From Nostoc linckia NIES-25 (GTDB lineage: Bacteria; Cyanobacteriota; Cyanobacteriia; Cyanobacteriales; Nostocaceae): a DNA stretch of 64,000 nt. This document shows positions 27,606-37,125 of the stretch, in pieces; the stretch's first letter is position 1; every line of letters begins with the position of its first letter. The notes beneath the pieces are model-generated. The model saw only the letters and a list, made by a program, of their open reading frames with translations. It was not told where the DNA came from and did no database searches. The DNA is taken from the NCBI RefSeq assembly GCF_002368035.1, contig NZ_AP018222.1:6161784-6225783 (forward strand). Reading direction: 5' to 3'. A program made the translations under genes and the position numbers.

Positions 27606-29105
27606 CTACGATTGCTGATTTAAAGGCAAAATTACTGTAAATGTAGTACCGACTTCAACTTGACTTGTAAACCTAATTTGACCTTTGTGAGCATCAACGC
27701 ATCTTTTAACGATAACTAACCCCAATCCAGTGCCTTGAATTGATTGGGCATTTGAGGCTCGGTAGAATGATTCAAAAAGTCGGGCTTGGTCTGCTTCAGG
27801 AATACCAATGCCTCGATCTTGAATATAAAAAATTGCTACTTTATCCGTAGGATCGCATATTAAATCGAAATGAATATTGTCACCTCTGGGAGAATATTTG
27901 ACTGCGTTTGACAGTAGATTTACGAATATGTAATGTAAAAGCCGTTCATCCATCACAGCGTTGGTATTCTCACTATGACAAGTAAAAATAATTTGACTTA
28001 CACTATTTATAACAGTAGAAAAATCTTCGATTAGTTCTCTACAGAATTGTTCTAAGTTAATTGGAGCGGGATTGCATATGAGTTTTCCTGCCTCCGCATG
28101 ACCCATAAATAGCACCTCTTCCATGAGTTGATTCATGGATTGCACAGCTGCTTGAATGCGGTTTAAATAGGTGCGTCTTTTAACATCTGTCAAATGCGAA
28201 CCTTGAAGTTCTATGAGTTCTACTGCCGTTTGAATAACTGTTAGGGGATTACGGAATTCATGAGATACAGTCGAGATAAATAAAGACTTAAGACGGTTGA
28301 GTTCTTGCTCCTTTTGTAGTGCTTGTTCTAGCAATTGTGCTTGACGCCGTTCGCTAAGATCCCAAAAAACAACTACTACACCATTTATCTGGTCGGGATG
28401 CCGCCTTAGTGGTGAAGCACTATCGCCAATGGGAACTCTTTTTCCATCCCTAGTAATTAGAGATGTGAATTCTCCCAAATAAACAACCTGTTGTTCTCGC
28501 AGTACTCTTGTAACTGGATTTTCTAAAGTAGCTTCTGTGACTTCATCGACAATATGAAAAATATTTGATACTTCATTGCCTAAAGCATCTTCTTGCTGCC
28601 ATCCAGTTATCGCCTCAGCTGCGGGATTCATGAATGTCACCATACCTTGCTCGTTGGTGGCAATTACAGCATCACTCATGGAGTTTAAAAGAGTTGCTAA
28701 CCGATCTCGATTCTCGCGCAATTCGCGTTCTAACTGGTGTTTTAATAAACCGATTTCAATAGCTATTCTTAAATCTTTTGTCGTAAATGGTTTAATAATG
28801 TATCCAAAAGGTTGAGTAGCTTTTGCTCTCTCTAAAGTATTTTCGTCGCCATATGCAGTGAGAAAAATCACGGGAACATCTAGCTGTTCGCGAATCCGAG
28901 CGGCAGTAGCAATACCGTCCATTTCTCCTTTGAGGATAATATCCATTAATACTAGTTCTGGTTGAGTTTCCCACGCCTTAGCAATGGCAACTTTTCCAGA
29001 GGAAGCTGTACCTGTGACGGTGTACCCTAGTTGGCTAAGTTGGCTGGCAATAGTTCTAGCCACTATCACTTCATCTTCAACGACTAAAATCCTAGCTTGA
29101 GGCAT
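27606..29105 (-). CDS. Response regulator-PAS-histidine kinase hybrid
   Basis: 499 residues. An N-terminal receiver domain has acidic pocket D11/E10 (VVEDE), phosphoacceptor Asp55 (LVLMDI) and Lys106 (IIKPF). A PAS domain lies at about 133-255 (LLNSMSDAVIATNEQGMV). A coiled linker leads to a HisKA domain with His282 (STVSHEFRNPL). The HATPase domain is complete, with N, G1 and G2 boxes (NLLSNAVKYS, DRGIGIP, GTGLGLVIVKR). The order REC-PAS-HK means it is itself a phosphotransfer target and probably acts downstream of another kinase. It lies 10 bp after the next upstream gene, so the two form an operon. Confidence 0.93.
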   Translation of the reverse strand: MPQARILVVEDEVIVARTIASQLSQLGYTVTGTASSGKVAIAKAWETQPELVLMDIILKGEMDGIATAARIREQLDVPVIFLTAYGDENTLERAKATQPFGYIIKPFTTKDLRIAIEIGLLKHQLERELRENRDRLATLLNSMSDAVIATNEQGMVTFMNPAAEAITGWQQEDALGNEVSNIFHIVDEVTEATLENPVTRVLREQQVVYLGEFTSLITRDGKRVPIGDSASPLRRHPDQINGVVVVFWDLSERRQAQLLEQALQKEQELNRLKSLFISTVSHEFRNPLTVIQTAVELIELQGSHLTDVKRRTYLNRIQAAVQSMNQLMEEVLFMGHAEAGKLICNPAPINLEQFCRELIEDFSTVINSVSQIIFTCHSENTNAVMDERLLHYIFVNLLSNAVKYSPRGDNIHFDLICDPTDKVAIFYIQDRGIGIPEADQARLFESFYRASNAQSIQGTGLGLVIVKRCVDAHKGQIRFTSQVEVGTTFTVILPLNQQS

Positions 29106-29115
29106 TTGATATTTA

Positions 29116-31695
29116 CTAATCCAAAGTTAACTGTGTGAATTGGATTTTGAATACTGTTCCACGATCGCGTTCTAGAGTAATCTCACCTTCGAGTTGTTCT
29201 GTAACTAAGTCATACACTAAAGAGAGGCCCAAAGAACCAGTATTTCTCCAATCTAAATTATCCGGTAAACCAATACCGTTGTCTTGGATAATCATTTCGA
29301 TATTCTTATTAACATTTCGTAAAGTAATATGAATTGTGCCTGCTTGTTGATTGGGAAAAGCGTGCTTGAGGGCATTCGAGATTAATTCATTGATCGCTAG
29401 CCCACAGGCAATGGCTTGGTCAATATTTAAACTAACTGAATCTATCTCAGTTTCTAAAGCAATTCTACCGGGAACTATTTGATAAGAAATTAATAGGCTG
29501 GTTGCCAAATTATGAATATATTCACCAACATCAATTTTTCCAATGTTAGCGGAAGTATATAAATTTTTGTGAATTAGAGATATTGACTCGATACGGTTCT
29601 GACTTTCCCTAAGAACTTTAATGACTTCTGGGTCTTTAATTGTGTGAGACTGGAGTTGCAATAAGCTAGAGACAATCTGCAAATTGTTTTTAACTCGATG
29701 ATGTACTTCTTTTAAGAGAACTTCTTTTTCAGCCAAGGCGCTTCTGAGCTTTCTTTCAACTTTTTGTCTGTGAATAAGTTCAGTTTGAGCTTGCTCAAAG
29801 ATGCTAGATTGTTGAATGGCGATCGCCAACTGTACTGTAACTCCATCGAGCAAATCTAATTGATTTTCTTCCCACTCCCGAAAGCGAGAACATTGGTGAG
29901 CGATTAGTAAACCCCAAATGTGCGAACCAGGATTTTGAGAGTTTACTTCTAGTAAAATAGGTACGACTAAATTTGCTTTGACATCAAACCGTTCTAATAG
30001 CTTAATATGACACTCAGTTAGTCCAGCTTGATAAATATTAGCGATCGCTCGTTTGCGTCCTTGATAATACTCTATCCCTGCACCTTCTTGAAAACAACTA
30101 TCATGAATCTCTACGCCTAAAGAAACCGTCCATCCAGGCTCTACGGATTCTGCCATAATTGTGCCGATCATCTCAGAGTCAAACTGATAAACTACCACTC
30201 GTTCAACCTTTAGCAAATTTCGCACTTCTTCAACTGTTGCATTGAGAATATCTTGCAGATTCAAAGATTGACGAATTCTTTGAGCGACAGTCCTCATCAA
30301 TTGCTCTCGTTCGGCTTGAGCAATAATCGCAAGTTCAGTTTGCTTACGTTCTGTGATATCTTGCCCAATACCGATAATTTGGCCATTTGGAAGTTTAACA
30401 TTAGTCCAAGACGTATCTAGTAAATTACCATCCCGCATTTGAATTTTAAAGTCACCCCAGTTGCGTTGAGCAGACTGAATAAAATTAATCACATACTGAC
30501 GATATTCGGGATTAGGATATAAGACTTCTAAAACATCAGAATTTTGAAAATCTTGGAATTTCCTACCTAGAACACTTTCCCACTCTTGGTTCACCCACTG
30601 GAGTTGACCATTCGGATTAATGAGTGCGATCATCAACGGTATATTTTCAAAAATTAACCGCAAAAATTCATTTTTTTCCTGAAGTTGAGTTTCAAATTTT
30701 TTGCGATCGCTAATATCATAAAATACTGTTAAAATTGCTGCTTCGTTATTAAAATTAAAATATTGTAGTGAAGCGATCGCCCAAAAAGAAGTACCATCTG
30801 CTCTTCTTAATTCAAGTTCATAATTCCGAATAGAGCCATGTTGTTTTAAAGCTTCTAACAGTGTTTTTAAATCTGCTAAATTATGGTATATTTCTAATAA
30901 ATATTTGCGGTTAGCTAAATCTATTTGAGAAAATTTAAAAGTTTTAATTAACTCAGGATTAATATATAAAATTAAACCATCAGATACACGCGAAATAATT
31001 AATGGCACAGGAATAGCTTCAAAAATCGCTCGAAATCTCGTTTCACTTTCTTGAAAGCTTATTTGTTTCTGTTCTGTAATATCTTTTATGTTAACTAACT
31101 GAGCTTTATGATTGGCATAGCCTATTGGGTGGGAATTTTCGTCAAATACCCACATTGGATTAGGATTTTGAGAAAAAATAAGATTAAAACTTTTTTGGAT
31201 ATCATCAATAATTTTTTGTCGATGTAACTCTAAATGGATGATTATTTGTTGAGCCAAATTTTGTAAAGCTACTTGCTCCTTGAGATTCAAGTTTCGTACA
31301 GCAAAATCAATCACACAAAGAGTACCTAATGCAAAGCCATCAGAGGTAATTAGAGGAACTCCTGCATAGAAGCGAAAACCATTATTTGATGTTACAAAAG
31401 GGTTTGTGGCAAACCGTTCATCCTGCAAAGTATCGGGAATAATTAATATTTGACTTTCCAAGATTGTATAATTACCAAAGGAAATGTTTCGAGCCACTTC
31501 CGATGTAGTTATTCCAATTTTTGATTTGAACCACTCGCGCTCTGCATCTATTAGAGTAATCAAAGCAATTGGTGTTTCACAAAAGTTAGCAGCTAGTTGA
31601 GCTAATCCATCAAAAACTTTTTCTGGAGGCGTATCTAAAATTTGATACTGATTAAGTACTTCTAATCGTTGATTTTCGTTTTCAGTAAATAGCAT
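29116..31695 (-). CDS. GAF-PAS-GAF sensor kinase with a DXCF cyanobacteriochrome-type GAF (HisKA_2)
   Basis: 859 residues. The order is an N-terminal GAF (about 20-155), PAS-type domains (about 170-450), a second GAF (465-630), a HisKA_2/HWE-type dimerisation region (655-735, EVHHRVKNNLQIVSSLL with His665 or His666) and an HATPase (750-855). The second GAF has a D-x-C-F motif (HDSCF, Cys534) and a C-H pair (TECHIKLLERF, Cys562) exactly 28 residues later, the two positions that bind bilin in DXCF cyanobacteriochromes. It is probably a light or combined redox/ligand sensor in the cytosol. It is the first gene of an operon with the REC-PAS-kinase. Confidence 0.88.
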   Translation of the reverse strand: MLFTENENQRLEVLNQYQILDTPPEKVFDGLAQLAANFCETPIALITLIDAEREWFKSKIGITTSEVARNISFGNYTILESQILIIPDTLQDERFATNPFVTSNNGFRFYAGVPLITSDGFALGTLCVIDFAVRNLNLKEQVALQNLAQQIIIHLELHRQKIIDDIQKSFNLIFSQNPNPMWVFDENSHPIGYANHKAQLVNIKDITEQKQISFQESETRFRAIFEAIPVPLIISRVSDGLILYINPELIKTFKFSQIDLANRKYLLEIYHNLADLKTLLEALKQHGSIRNYELELRRADGTSFWAIASLQYFNFNNEAAILTVFYDISDRKKFETQLQEKNEFLRLIFENIPLMIALINPNGQLQWVNQEWESVLGRKFQDFQNSDVLEVLYPNPEYRQYVINFIQSAQRNWGDFKIQMRDGNLLDTSWTNVKLPNGQIIGIGQDITERKQTELAIIAQAEREQLMRTVAQRIRQSLNLQDILNATVEEVRNLLKVERVVVYQFDSEMIGTIMAESVEPGWTVSLGVEIHDSCFQEGAGIEYYQGRKRAIANIYQAGLTECHIKLLERFDVKANLVVPILLEVNSQNPGSHIWGLLIAHQCSRFREWEENQLDLLDGVTVQLAIAIQQSSIFEQAQTELIHRQKVERKLRSALAEKEVLLKEVHHRVKNNLQIVSSLLQLQSHTIKDPEVIKVLRESQNRIESISLIHKNLYTSANIGKIDVGEYIHNLATSLLISYQIVPGRIALETEIDSVSLNIDQAIACGLAINELISNALKHAFPNQQAGTIHITLRNVNKNIEMIIQDNGIGLPDNLDWRNTGSLGLSLVYDLVTEQLEGEITLERDRGTVFKIQFTQLTLD

Positions 31696-32142
31696 TAATT
31701 TTTAGCAATAAAACTATTTTTGATACTTAATATTGATATACATGAATTGTAAAAAATCCCGATTCCGGAATAATTGCTTTTATAAAATACTTATTTTATT
31801 CTTTTGAATTAGCTAAAATGTATTTTTTAATTAACTAAGTTTTTTGAAAAATTCATAATTTACCCTCTATAGTCTTTCTGACATATTCTACTTGATTTTA
31901 AATAAGTATTTTTAATTAATTCAACAAGTTTTATAAAAAACAAACAATCTTCATCAGTACTTTCTCCGTACTACAAAGTTCTTTAAATTACAAAAAAATG
32001 CCTATTATCAGGGTATTAACCCTGTGAAAAAGTAAAAGTAAAACCATATATTTGCCACCAAAAATTTAGCGACGAAATCGAGCCGCTCCAGATGCAAAGA
32101 AGTCAGAAAATCTCTGTACCCTCTGTATTGGAGCGGTTCGTT
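31696..32142. other. AT-rich intergenic region with a 12-bp inverted repeat
   Basis: The kinase operon's promoter lies in the AT-rich 31700-32000 part. CGAGCCGCTCCA (32079-32090) and TGGAGCGGTTCG (32129-32140) pair with one mismatch around a 38-base interior, just past the stop of the nitroreductase gene, followed on the minus strand by AAATTTTTGG. It may be its terminator. No gene is seen. Confidence 0.5.
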
Positions 32143-33675
32143 TTATCTTGGGCGTCCAAATGTAGTGATATATAAAACAGCTTCATCAGCAGGAATACCC
32201 AAAACTTCATTTACTTGGTTATCAAAGAATCCACCGATGCCACTAACGCCTATATTTAGGTGCATTGCAGCTAAATTCAGGCGTTGTCCTAAATGACCAG
32301 CATCCATATGTAAATAACGATAAACGCGATCGCCATACTGAGCGATGGCAGCCTTAAGATCGGCTGTATGAAATAGCACCGCTGCCGCATCTCGTCCTAA
32401 TTCTTGTCCCAAGCAGAGAAAATGTAACTCTCGGCGGAAATTTTTAAACCGAATTTGGCGTAATTCTTGAGCTTTGGGCGCGTAATAATAACAACCCGCT
32501 TCCAGTCCTTTGACTCCACAAACAGCAATAAATGTTTCTATTAAATTCAAGTCAAAATAGTCTGGAGAAATATCTAAACCTTGGTCAATGTAACTTTGCG
32601 GCTGATAGGTGAAATCAAGTAAACTTTTTAGTTCGTCAAAAGTTAAATCATCACCATTGTAAGCACGGGTAGAACGCCGCTGATACATAGTCGTTTCCAG
32701 TTCTGAGAGCTGATTTCCCCACTGTATAGGTGTAGTGGTGGTGGGAATTTTCAAACAGAAAGGAAAATTGTATTTATCCTCCAAAGATTTTTTTTGCTTG
32801 ATAGCTGGTAGATTCAGCTTGCCAGTTACACCAGGTTGAATTTGGGTGTGTTTGTGGAAGTATGTCAGCAGTTCGCCATCGGGAATTTGCGGATAACTGG
32901 TTTCAGTGGCAGAAGGTAAAGCAGTGCATCCCAAAGGCAGATTTTGATTAATATCTAACAAATCTGCCAGAGGTAGAATGGCGATCGCACCTTCATGTTG
33001 TGAATCAATATAAAGCAAATCATTTATTGATTCATCCACAAAACCGCCAATTAAATGGGGGCGATAATCGGTAATCGCACCAGCTAACTCGATATTGCCC
33101 AAAAGGTGACCCGTATCCAGGAAAATCCGACGATAAGCTCGGTCTTCATAGCGCCAAGCAGAACGATAAAAAACCGCCGTCACAATAATTGCCAATTGCG
33201 TAGTTTCTAGGGAAGGATGCCAAAAACAAGCTGCTTGTAGAGTTTGCCAAACATTGCTTTCCCAATAATGCATCAGCGAATGAGTCCGGCACTGGTAATT
33301 ATACAGACCTGGGGGTAATAACGGCGTACCGCGGGAAACTAAATACACCTCCGCAGGATACAACCCGCCAGCACTCGGAGCCGCACGTAAATAAACCGCG
33401 CTTCCCATAGAAGGCATTTTCGCCGTTAGTCCATAGCTGCGAAACAGCAACCGCGAGAGCCTTTGCCACCATTGAGCATCTGGATTATTAGCAAATGCCT
33501 CTGGCTTTTCTTGGATATAAGGTTTGAGATCGTAAGTAGAGCCAATTTTGTATTCCTTGAAAGGTACTGGCTGTTTAGCCCAGTCTAACCTTTGAGTTTT
33601 CAAAGCTAGAGTCTCAGGGTCGTATTTAGTCCGTTCGTGATAATGCTGAGCAATCGATTGGTGTAATTCTGGCAT
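32143..33675 (-). CDS. SagB/ThcOx-family double nitroreductase
   Basis: 510 residues made of two nitroreductase-like halves. The first half has SAVYLRAAPSAGGLYPAEVY, typical of the FMN-binding start of SagB-type proteins. The second half starts about residue 325 with MYQRRSTRAYNGDDLTFDEL and ends GVSGIGGFFDNQVNEVLGI. SagB/ThcOx enzymes use FMN to oxidise azolines to azoles in modified peptides, but many cyanobacterial members are stand-alone with unknown substrate. No YcaO cyclodehydratase or precursor peptide is visible nearby. The gene is monocistronic, so I leave the substrate open. Confidence 0.85.
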   Translation of the reverse strand: MPELHQSIAQHYHERTKYDPETLALKTQRLDWAKQPVPFKEYKIGSTYDLKPYIQEKPEAFANNPDAQWWQRLSRLLFRSYGLTAKMPSMGSAVYLRAAPSAGGLYPAEVYLVSRGTPLLPPGLYNYQCRTHSLMHYWESNVWQTLQAACFWHPSLETTQLAIIVTAVFYRSAWRYEDRAYRRIFLDTGHLLGNIELAGAITDYRPHLIGGFVDESINDLLYIDSQHEGAIAILPLADLLDINQNLPLGCTALPSATETSYPQIPDGELLTYFHKHTQIQPGVTGKLNLPAIKQKKSLEDKYNFPFCLKIPTTTTPIQWGNQLSELETTMYQRRSTRAYNGDDLTFDELKSLLDFTYQPQSYIDQGLDISPDYFDLNLIETFIAVCGVKGLEAGCYYYAPKAQELRQIRFKNFRRELHFLCLGQELGRDAAAVLFHTADLKAAIAQYGDRVYRYLHMDAGHLGQRLNLAAMHLNIGVSGIGGFFDNQVNEVLGIPADEAVLYITTFGRPR

Positions 33676-33942
33676 AGTACTTTCAATATCCTTAGGGCAT
33701 CCTTATTCTTAGATCTTGGCATTCATCAGTCTCATTATTTCGTGTCAATTAGTACAATCCTCAGACTCACAAAGTGGTATTTGGTAACTGAATTCGGAAA
33801 ATGCTGACTGCTGGCTGTTGACCGTTAACTGTTGACTGAAAAATAGGATTTATTCTCCTTGTCTCCCCACCTCCCCACCTCCCCACCTCCCTTTCGCAGT
33901 ACGATATAAACGCAAAGATATCTCTCCACAGATGGATGTGCA

Positions 33943-34794
33943 ATGATGCCTGTACGTCAAACTTTATCAAAACCTGATATCCAGCTTTCTTATTTAGAGT
34001 GGAACCAGGGTCAAGAACCTTTACTGTTGTTACACGGTTTAGGCGATCATGCTCTTGTGTGGTCTAATTTGGCAGATTACTTGGCGGCAGATTACCACAT
34101 AGTCGCACCAGATATGCGTGGACATGGCGAAAGTAGTAAGCCAGAGAATGATTATAGCTTTGAGAGTGCGATCGCAGATCTTGAAGCACTCATGGATAGT
34201 CTCGGATGGACTTTTGCCCATATTGTTAGTCACTCTTGGACAGGCAAATTAGCTGCCATTTGGGCAAGACAAAACCCAAAGCGTTTGCGAAGCATAATTT
34301 TAATCGATCCAATTTTTATCTGGAAAATGCCCAGCTTCTTCAGGCTAACTTTTCCAATGTTGTATCGCTTCTTACCTTTTCTTAAAAGCATGGGCCCCTT
34401 TACCAGTCACGAAGAAGCCGAACAGCAAGCACGGCAATTAAAGCAATATCAAGGATGGAGTTTTCTACAACAGCAAGTCTTCCAAGCCGGAATTGAGCAA
34501 AAACCCGATGGTAGTTGGGGGAGCAAATTTACTATTCCCGCCCGCGATGGAATTTTTGAAGCAGTAATGCAAGTGCCTGGTTTTACAATTCCCTTTGATA
34601 CCCCTGCCCTCTTCATCCAACCAGAACAAGGGCTGAACCGCCAAAATTGGCAAATCCAACCCTACAAAACCTATCTGAAAAACTTACGCATTTCCCAAGT
34701 TCCCGGCAATCATTGGCCATTTTTGACACAACCAGAGCCATTTAACCAAACCGTAGCAGCATTCTTAGCAGAACACAGATCGAAAATCTCATGA
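33943..34794 (+). CDS. Alpha/beta hydrolase
   Basis: 283 residues. The oxyanion region is LLLLHGLGDHALVW (His31-Gly32). MRGHGESSKP follows strand 4. The nucleophile is Ser98 in HIVSHSWTGKLA; the elbow has Ser and Thr where G-x-S-x-G normally has Gly. The catalytic His is in PGNHWPFL near the C-terminus. The acid is less clear (IQPEQG after strand 6). It resembles small-molecule esterases or haloalkane-dehalogenase-like hydrolases; the substrate is unknown. Two ATG codons are adjacent (33943, 33946) and either may start. It is divergent from the nitroreductase gene. Confidence 0.85.
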   Translation: MMPVRQTLSKPDIQLSYLEWNQGQEPLLLLHGLGDHALVWSNLADYLAADYHIVAPDMRGHGESSKPENDYSFESAIADLEALMDSLGWTFAHIVSHSWTGKLAAIWARQNPKRLRSIILIDPIFIWKMPSFFRLTFPMLYRFLPFLKSMGPFTSHEEAEQQARQLKQYQGWSFLQQQVFQAGIEQKPDGSWGSKFTIPARDGIFEAVMQVPGFTIPFDTPALFIQPEQGLNRQNWQIQPYKTYLKNLRISQVPGNHWPFLTQPEPFNQTVAAFLAEHRSKIS

Positions 34795-34854
34795 TTATTT
34801 AAACGGGATTATCTCACAACAACAGAAGAATTAAGATGAGCGATGTCTATGGGT

Positions 34855-34979
34855 ATGGGGAAAGGGGAAAAGGGGAAAGGGGAAAGGGGAAAGATTAAAT
34901 TTATTCCTTTTCCCTTTAACCTTTAACCTTTTCCCCTACTCCCCCTGCCCCCTGCCCCCCTGCCCCCCTACCCTCAGTC
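34855..34979. repeat. Purine/pyrimidine repeat block before the kinase gene
   Basis: GGGGAAAAGGGGAAAGG units, the core AAAGATTAAATTTATTCC, then CCCTTTAACCTTTAACC and CCCCCTGCCCC runs reach the ATG of the kinase gene. The start codon therefore has no normal ribosome site. Confidence 0.8.
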
Positions 34980-36674
34980 ATGAGCCTTTGTATCAATCCC
35001 GTTTGTCCTAAACCAAATCACCCAAATAATCATCAAAACCGTTTTTGTCAAAGTTGTGGTTCTCATCTGGAATTGCTAGGGCGTTATCGGGTGAATTCTC
35101 TGTTGAGTGACAAAACAGGTTGTAGTAAAGTTTATGAGGCATACGAGCAAAATACCGCCAAAATCCTCAAAATACTCAAAGAAGATTTATCAAGCAACCC
35201 CCAAGCAGTAGAACTATTTCAGCATGAGTTCACTGTCCTTTTGAAACTGAATCATCCTGGCATTCCCAAGAAAGATAGTTACTTCCAATATCAAACTCGA
35301 AACGGTTTGGTTTTGCATTGCATCGCAATGGAAAAAATCGACGGTTGCAACTTAGAAGAATGGTTCCAACAGCACAATCAAGCTATTTCCCAAGAACAAG
35401 CGATCGCCTGGTTAAAACAGTTAACAGAAATTTTAGATTTAGTCCATAGCAAACAATACCTGCATAGAGATATTAAGCCATCCAACATCATGATTAAACC
35501 CGATGGGCAATTAGTAATCATTGATTTTGGTACTGCCAATGAAATCGTCAAAAACTCCCCAGACGAAAGCCCTAAAATGACAGCGCTGATGTCATCTGGT
35601 TACAGCGCTCCAGAGCAAATGAATGGTGAAGCACTACCACAATCAGATTTCTTTGCTTTAGGACGCACTTTTGTATTTTTGCTGACAGGAAAACATCCCT
35701 TAGATATGTATGATGTCCAGCACAATTTGTTGCACTGGAAAAATCATGCGATCGATATCTCACCCTTATTATTAAATTTAATTGATTGGCTGATAGCACC
35801 AGATATAAAAAAACGTCCCGCTAATGCACAGGAAATTTTGCAAAGTTTAGAAGAAATTGAAACCCAAATAACAAAAAATAATACTTCAGATACCGACTTT
35901 GTAAATAATGTTGAAACCAACGAAACGCTACCAATTGCTCCAAATTTTTCCAATGCAAATAACAATTTAGAAAAATTACCGCTACTACGGATTTTCGCAG
36001 CGCTGTTAGTAGTTTTAGGATTACTTAGTATAATATTAATAGCAACGCAGACATCAAAAATTTCTTTGATACCAAATTACGGGCAATTTGCCGAAACAAA
36101 AGGTAATATTGATTATTTTCCCTATCAAGAAGGTAGAGATAGTCAGGGAAGAATCGCAAAATTTAACATAGCTGTTTTATCACTACAATATAAATGGGTT
36201 GTAGGCAGCAATTTTCAAATTCAACATAACGATCAAACTATTAGCCTTAACCTTTTAAAGTTGAACTTAGAACAAGAAGGAATACAGAATATAATGGAAG
36301 AACCGACTGAAATTATTTCTGTAGGTACAACTTCTTGCAAAGGGAATATAGAATTGCAACAACGCGTAGCTTTAGAACGTTCCTTACAAATACAACTTTT
36401 AGTAAAAAAAATATTTATAAATCAACCCAGCATCAAAGGCTATCGCTTATTAAACTTGGGTCAATTTAAACGGAGTGATTGTCAAGCACATCAGGATTTA
36501 ACTACATATCAAAGAAGTATTATAATTATTGGCGTTAAAAAAGAATCAACTAGCGTAATTCTAGATGAAGCTTTACGGAATAGGTTAGAAAAAAAACCTT
36601 TTGCTGATTTTAAATTAGAAGATTATTCTTTGGGTTCATTGGATAAATTTAAGACGATACCAACTAATTTATAA
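34980..36674 (+). CDS. Membrane-anchored Ser/Thr protein kinase with N-terminal zinc ribbon
   Basis: 564 residues. Residues 4-26 hold four cysteines (C4, C9, C23, C26) of a small zinc ribbon, common at the front of cyanobacterial Hanks-type kinases. The kinase domain spans about 36-290: a degenerate Gly loop (LLSDKTGCSKVYEA), Lys in AKILKIL, catalytic HRDIKPSN (Asp164) and DFG (182-184). A transmembrane helix lies at about 332-352 (LRIFAALLVVLGLLSIILIA). The final 210 residues are outside the cytosol; they hold an unrecognised domain that may sense a ligand or the wall. A repeat block directly upstream replaces the usual ribosome site. Confidence 0.9.
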   Translation: MSLCINPVCPKPNHPNNHQNRFCQSCGSHLELLGRYRVNSLLSDKTGCSKVYEAYEQNTAKILKILKEDLSSNPQAVELFQHEFTVLLKLNHPGIPKKDSYFQYQTRNGLVLHCIAMEKIDGCNLEEWFQQHNQAISQEQAIAWLKQLTEILDLVHSKQYLHRDIKPSNIMIKPDGQLVIIDFGTANEIVKNSPDESPKMTALMSSGYSAPEQMNGEALPQSDFFALGRTFVFLLTGKHPLDMYDVQHNLLHWKNHAIDISPLLLNLIDWLIAPDIKKRPANAQEILQSLEEIETQITKNNTSDTDFVNNVETNETLPIAPNFSNANNNLEKLPLLRIFAALLVVLGLLSIILIATQTSKISLIPNYGQFAETKGNIDYFPYQEGRDSQGRIAKFNIAVLSLQYKWVVGSNFQIQHNDQTISLNLLKLNLEQEGIQNIMEEPTEIISVGTTSCKGNIELQQRVALERSLQIQLLVKKIFINQPSIKGYRLLNLGQFKRSDCQAHQDLTTYQRSIIIIGVKKESTSVILDEALRNRLEKKPFADFKLEDYSLGSLDKFKTIPTNL

Positions 36675-36707
36675 TGCAATACGCTTGGTGTTGAGGATAA
36701 TTATAGG

Positions 36708-36824
36708 TCAATACGGTTTAGATAAGACTAAAACCTTTATCCTGCAAACAATGTAGAGACGTTGCATTGCAACGTCTCTACAGGTCTATGGTTCTCCAAA
36801 AAATCTTTAACTGAACCGTATTGA
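36708..36824. mobile_element. 117-bp MITE with 8-bp target-site duplication
   Basis: TCAATACGGTT (36708-36718) and AACCGTATTGA (36814-36824) are perfect 11-bp terminal inverted repeats, with weaker pairing inward. They are flanked directly by ATTATAGG at 36700-36707 and 36825-36832, an 8-bp direct repeat. The middle contains TGTAGAGACGTTGCA and its complement (36752-36782). No coding capacity; a transposase elsewhere would be needed. Confidence 0.85.
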
Positions 36825-36832
36825 ATTATAGG

Positions 36833-37125
36833 TTGGGTTGTATAGCAACAGCCAAGGTGGTTAGGACATTAACAGATGATAAAACTTAGACACAAAGAGA
36901 CTTTTCACCCAGTCCCCAGTCCCCAGTCACCAGTCCCTTGCTATAGCTTACTTCCACGTTGGGTTACCTTCCCGCAGGGTAGCGGTACGAAGTGAAACCC
37001 AACAAACCCCTCCCCAACCCTCCCCAAGGCATTGGGGAGGGTGCCGTTAGGCGGGTGGGGTATCTGTCGCAAACATTTTTTGAATCAGTATTACCCTGCG
37101 GGTTGCTACATTCCTCAACCTAATC
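36833..37125. repeat. Short repeats between two MITEs
   Basis: CCCCAGTCCCCAGTC units (36908-36935), then a palindromic block with CCCTCCCCAAGGCATTGGGG (about 37020-37045). No gene is seen. Confidence 0.6.
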
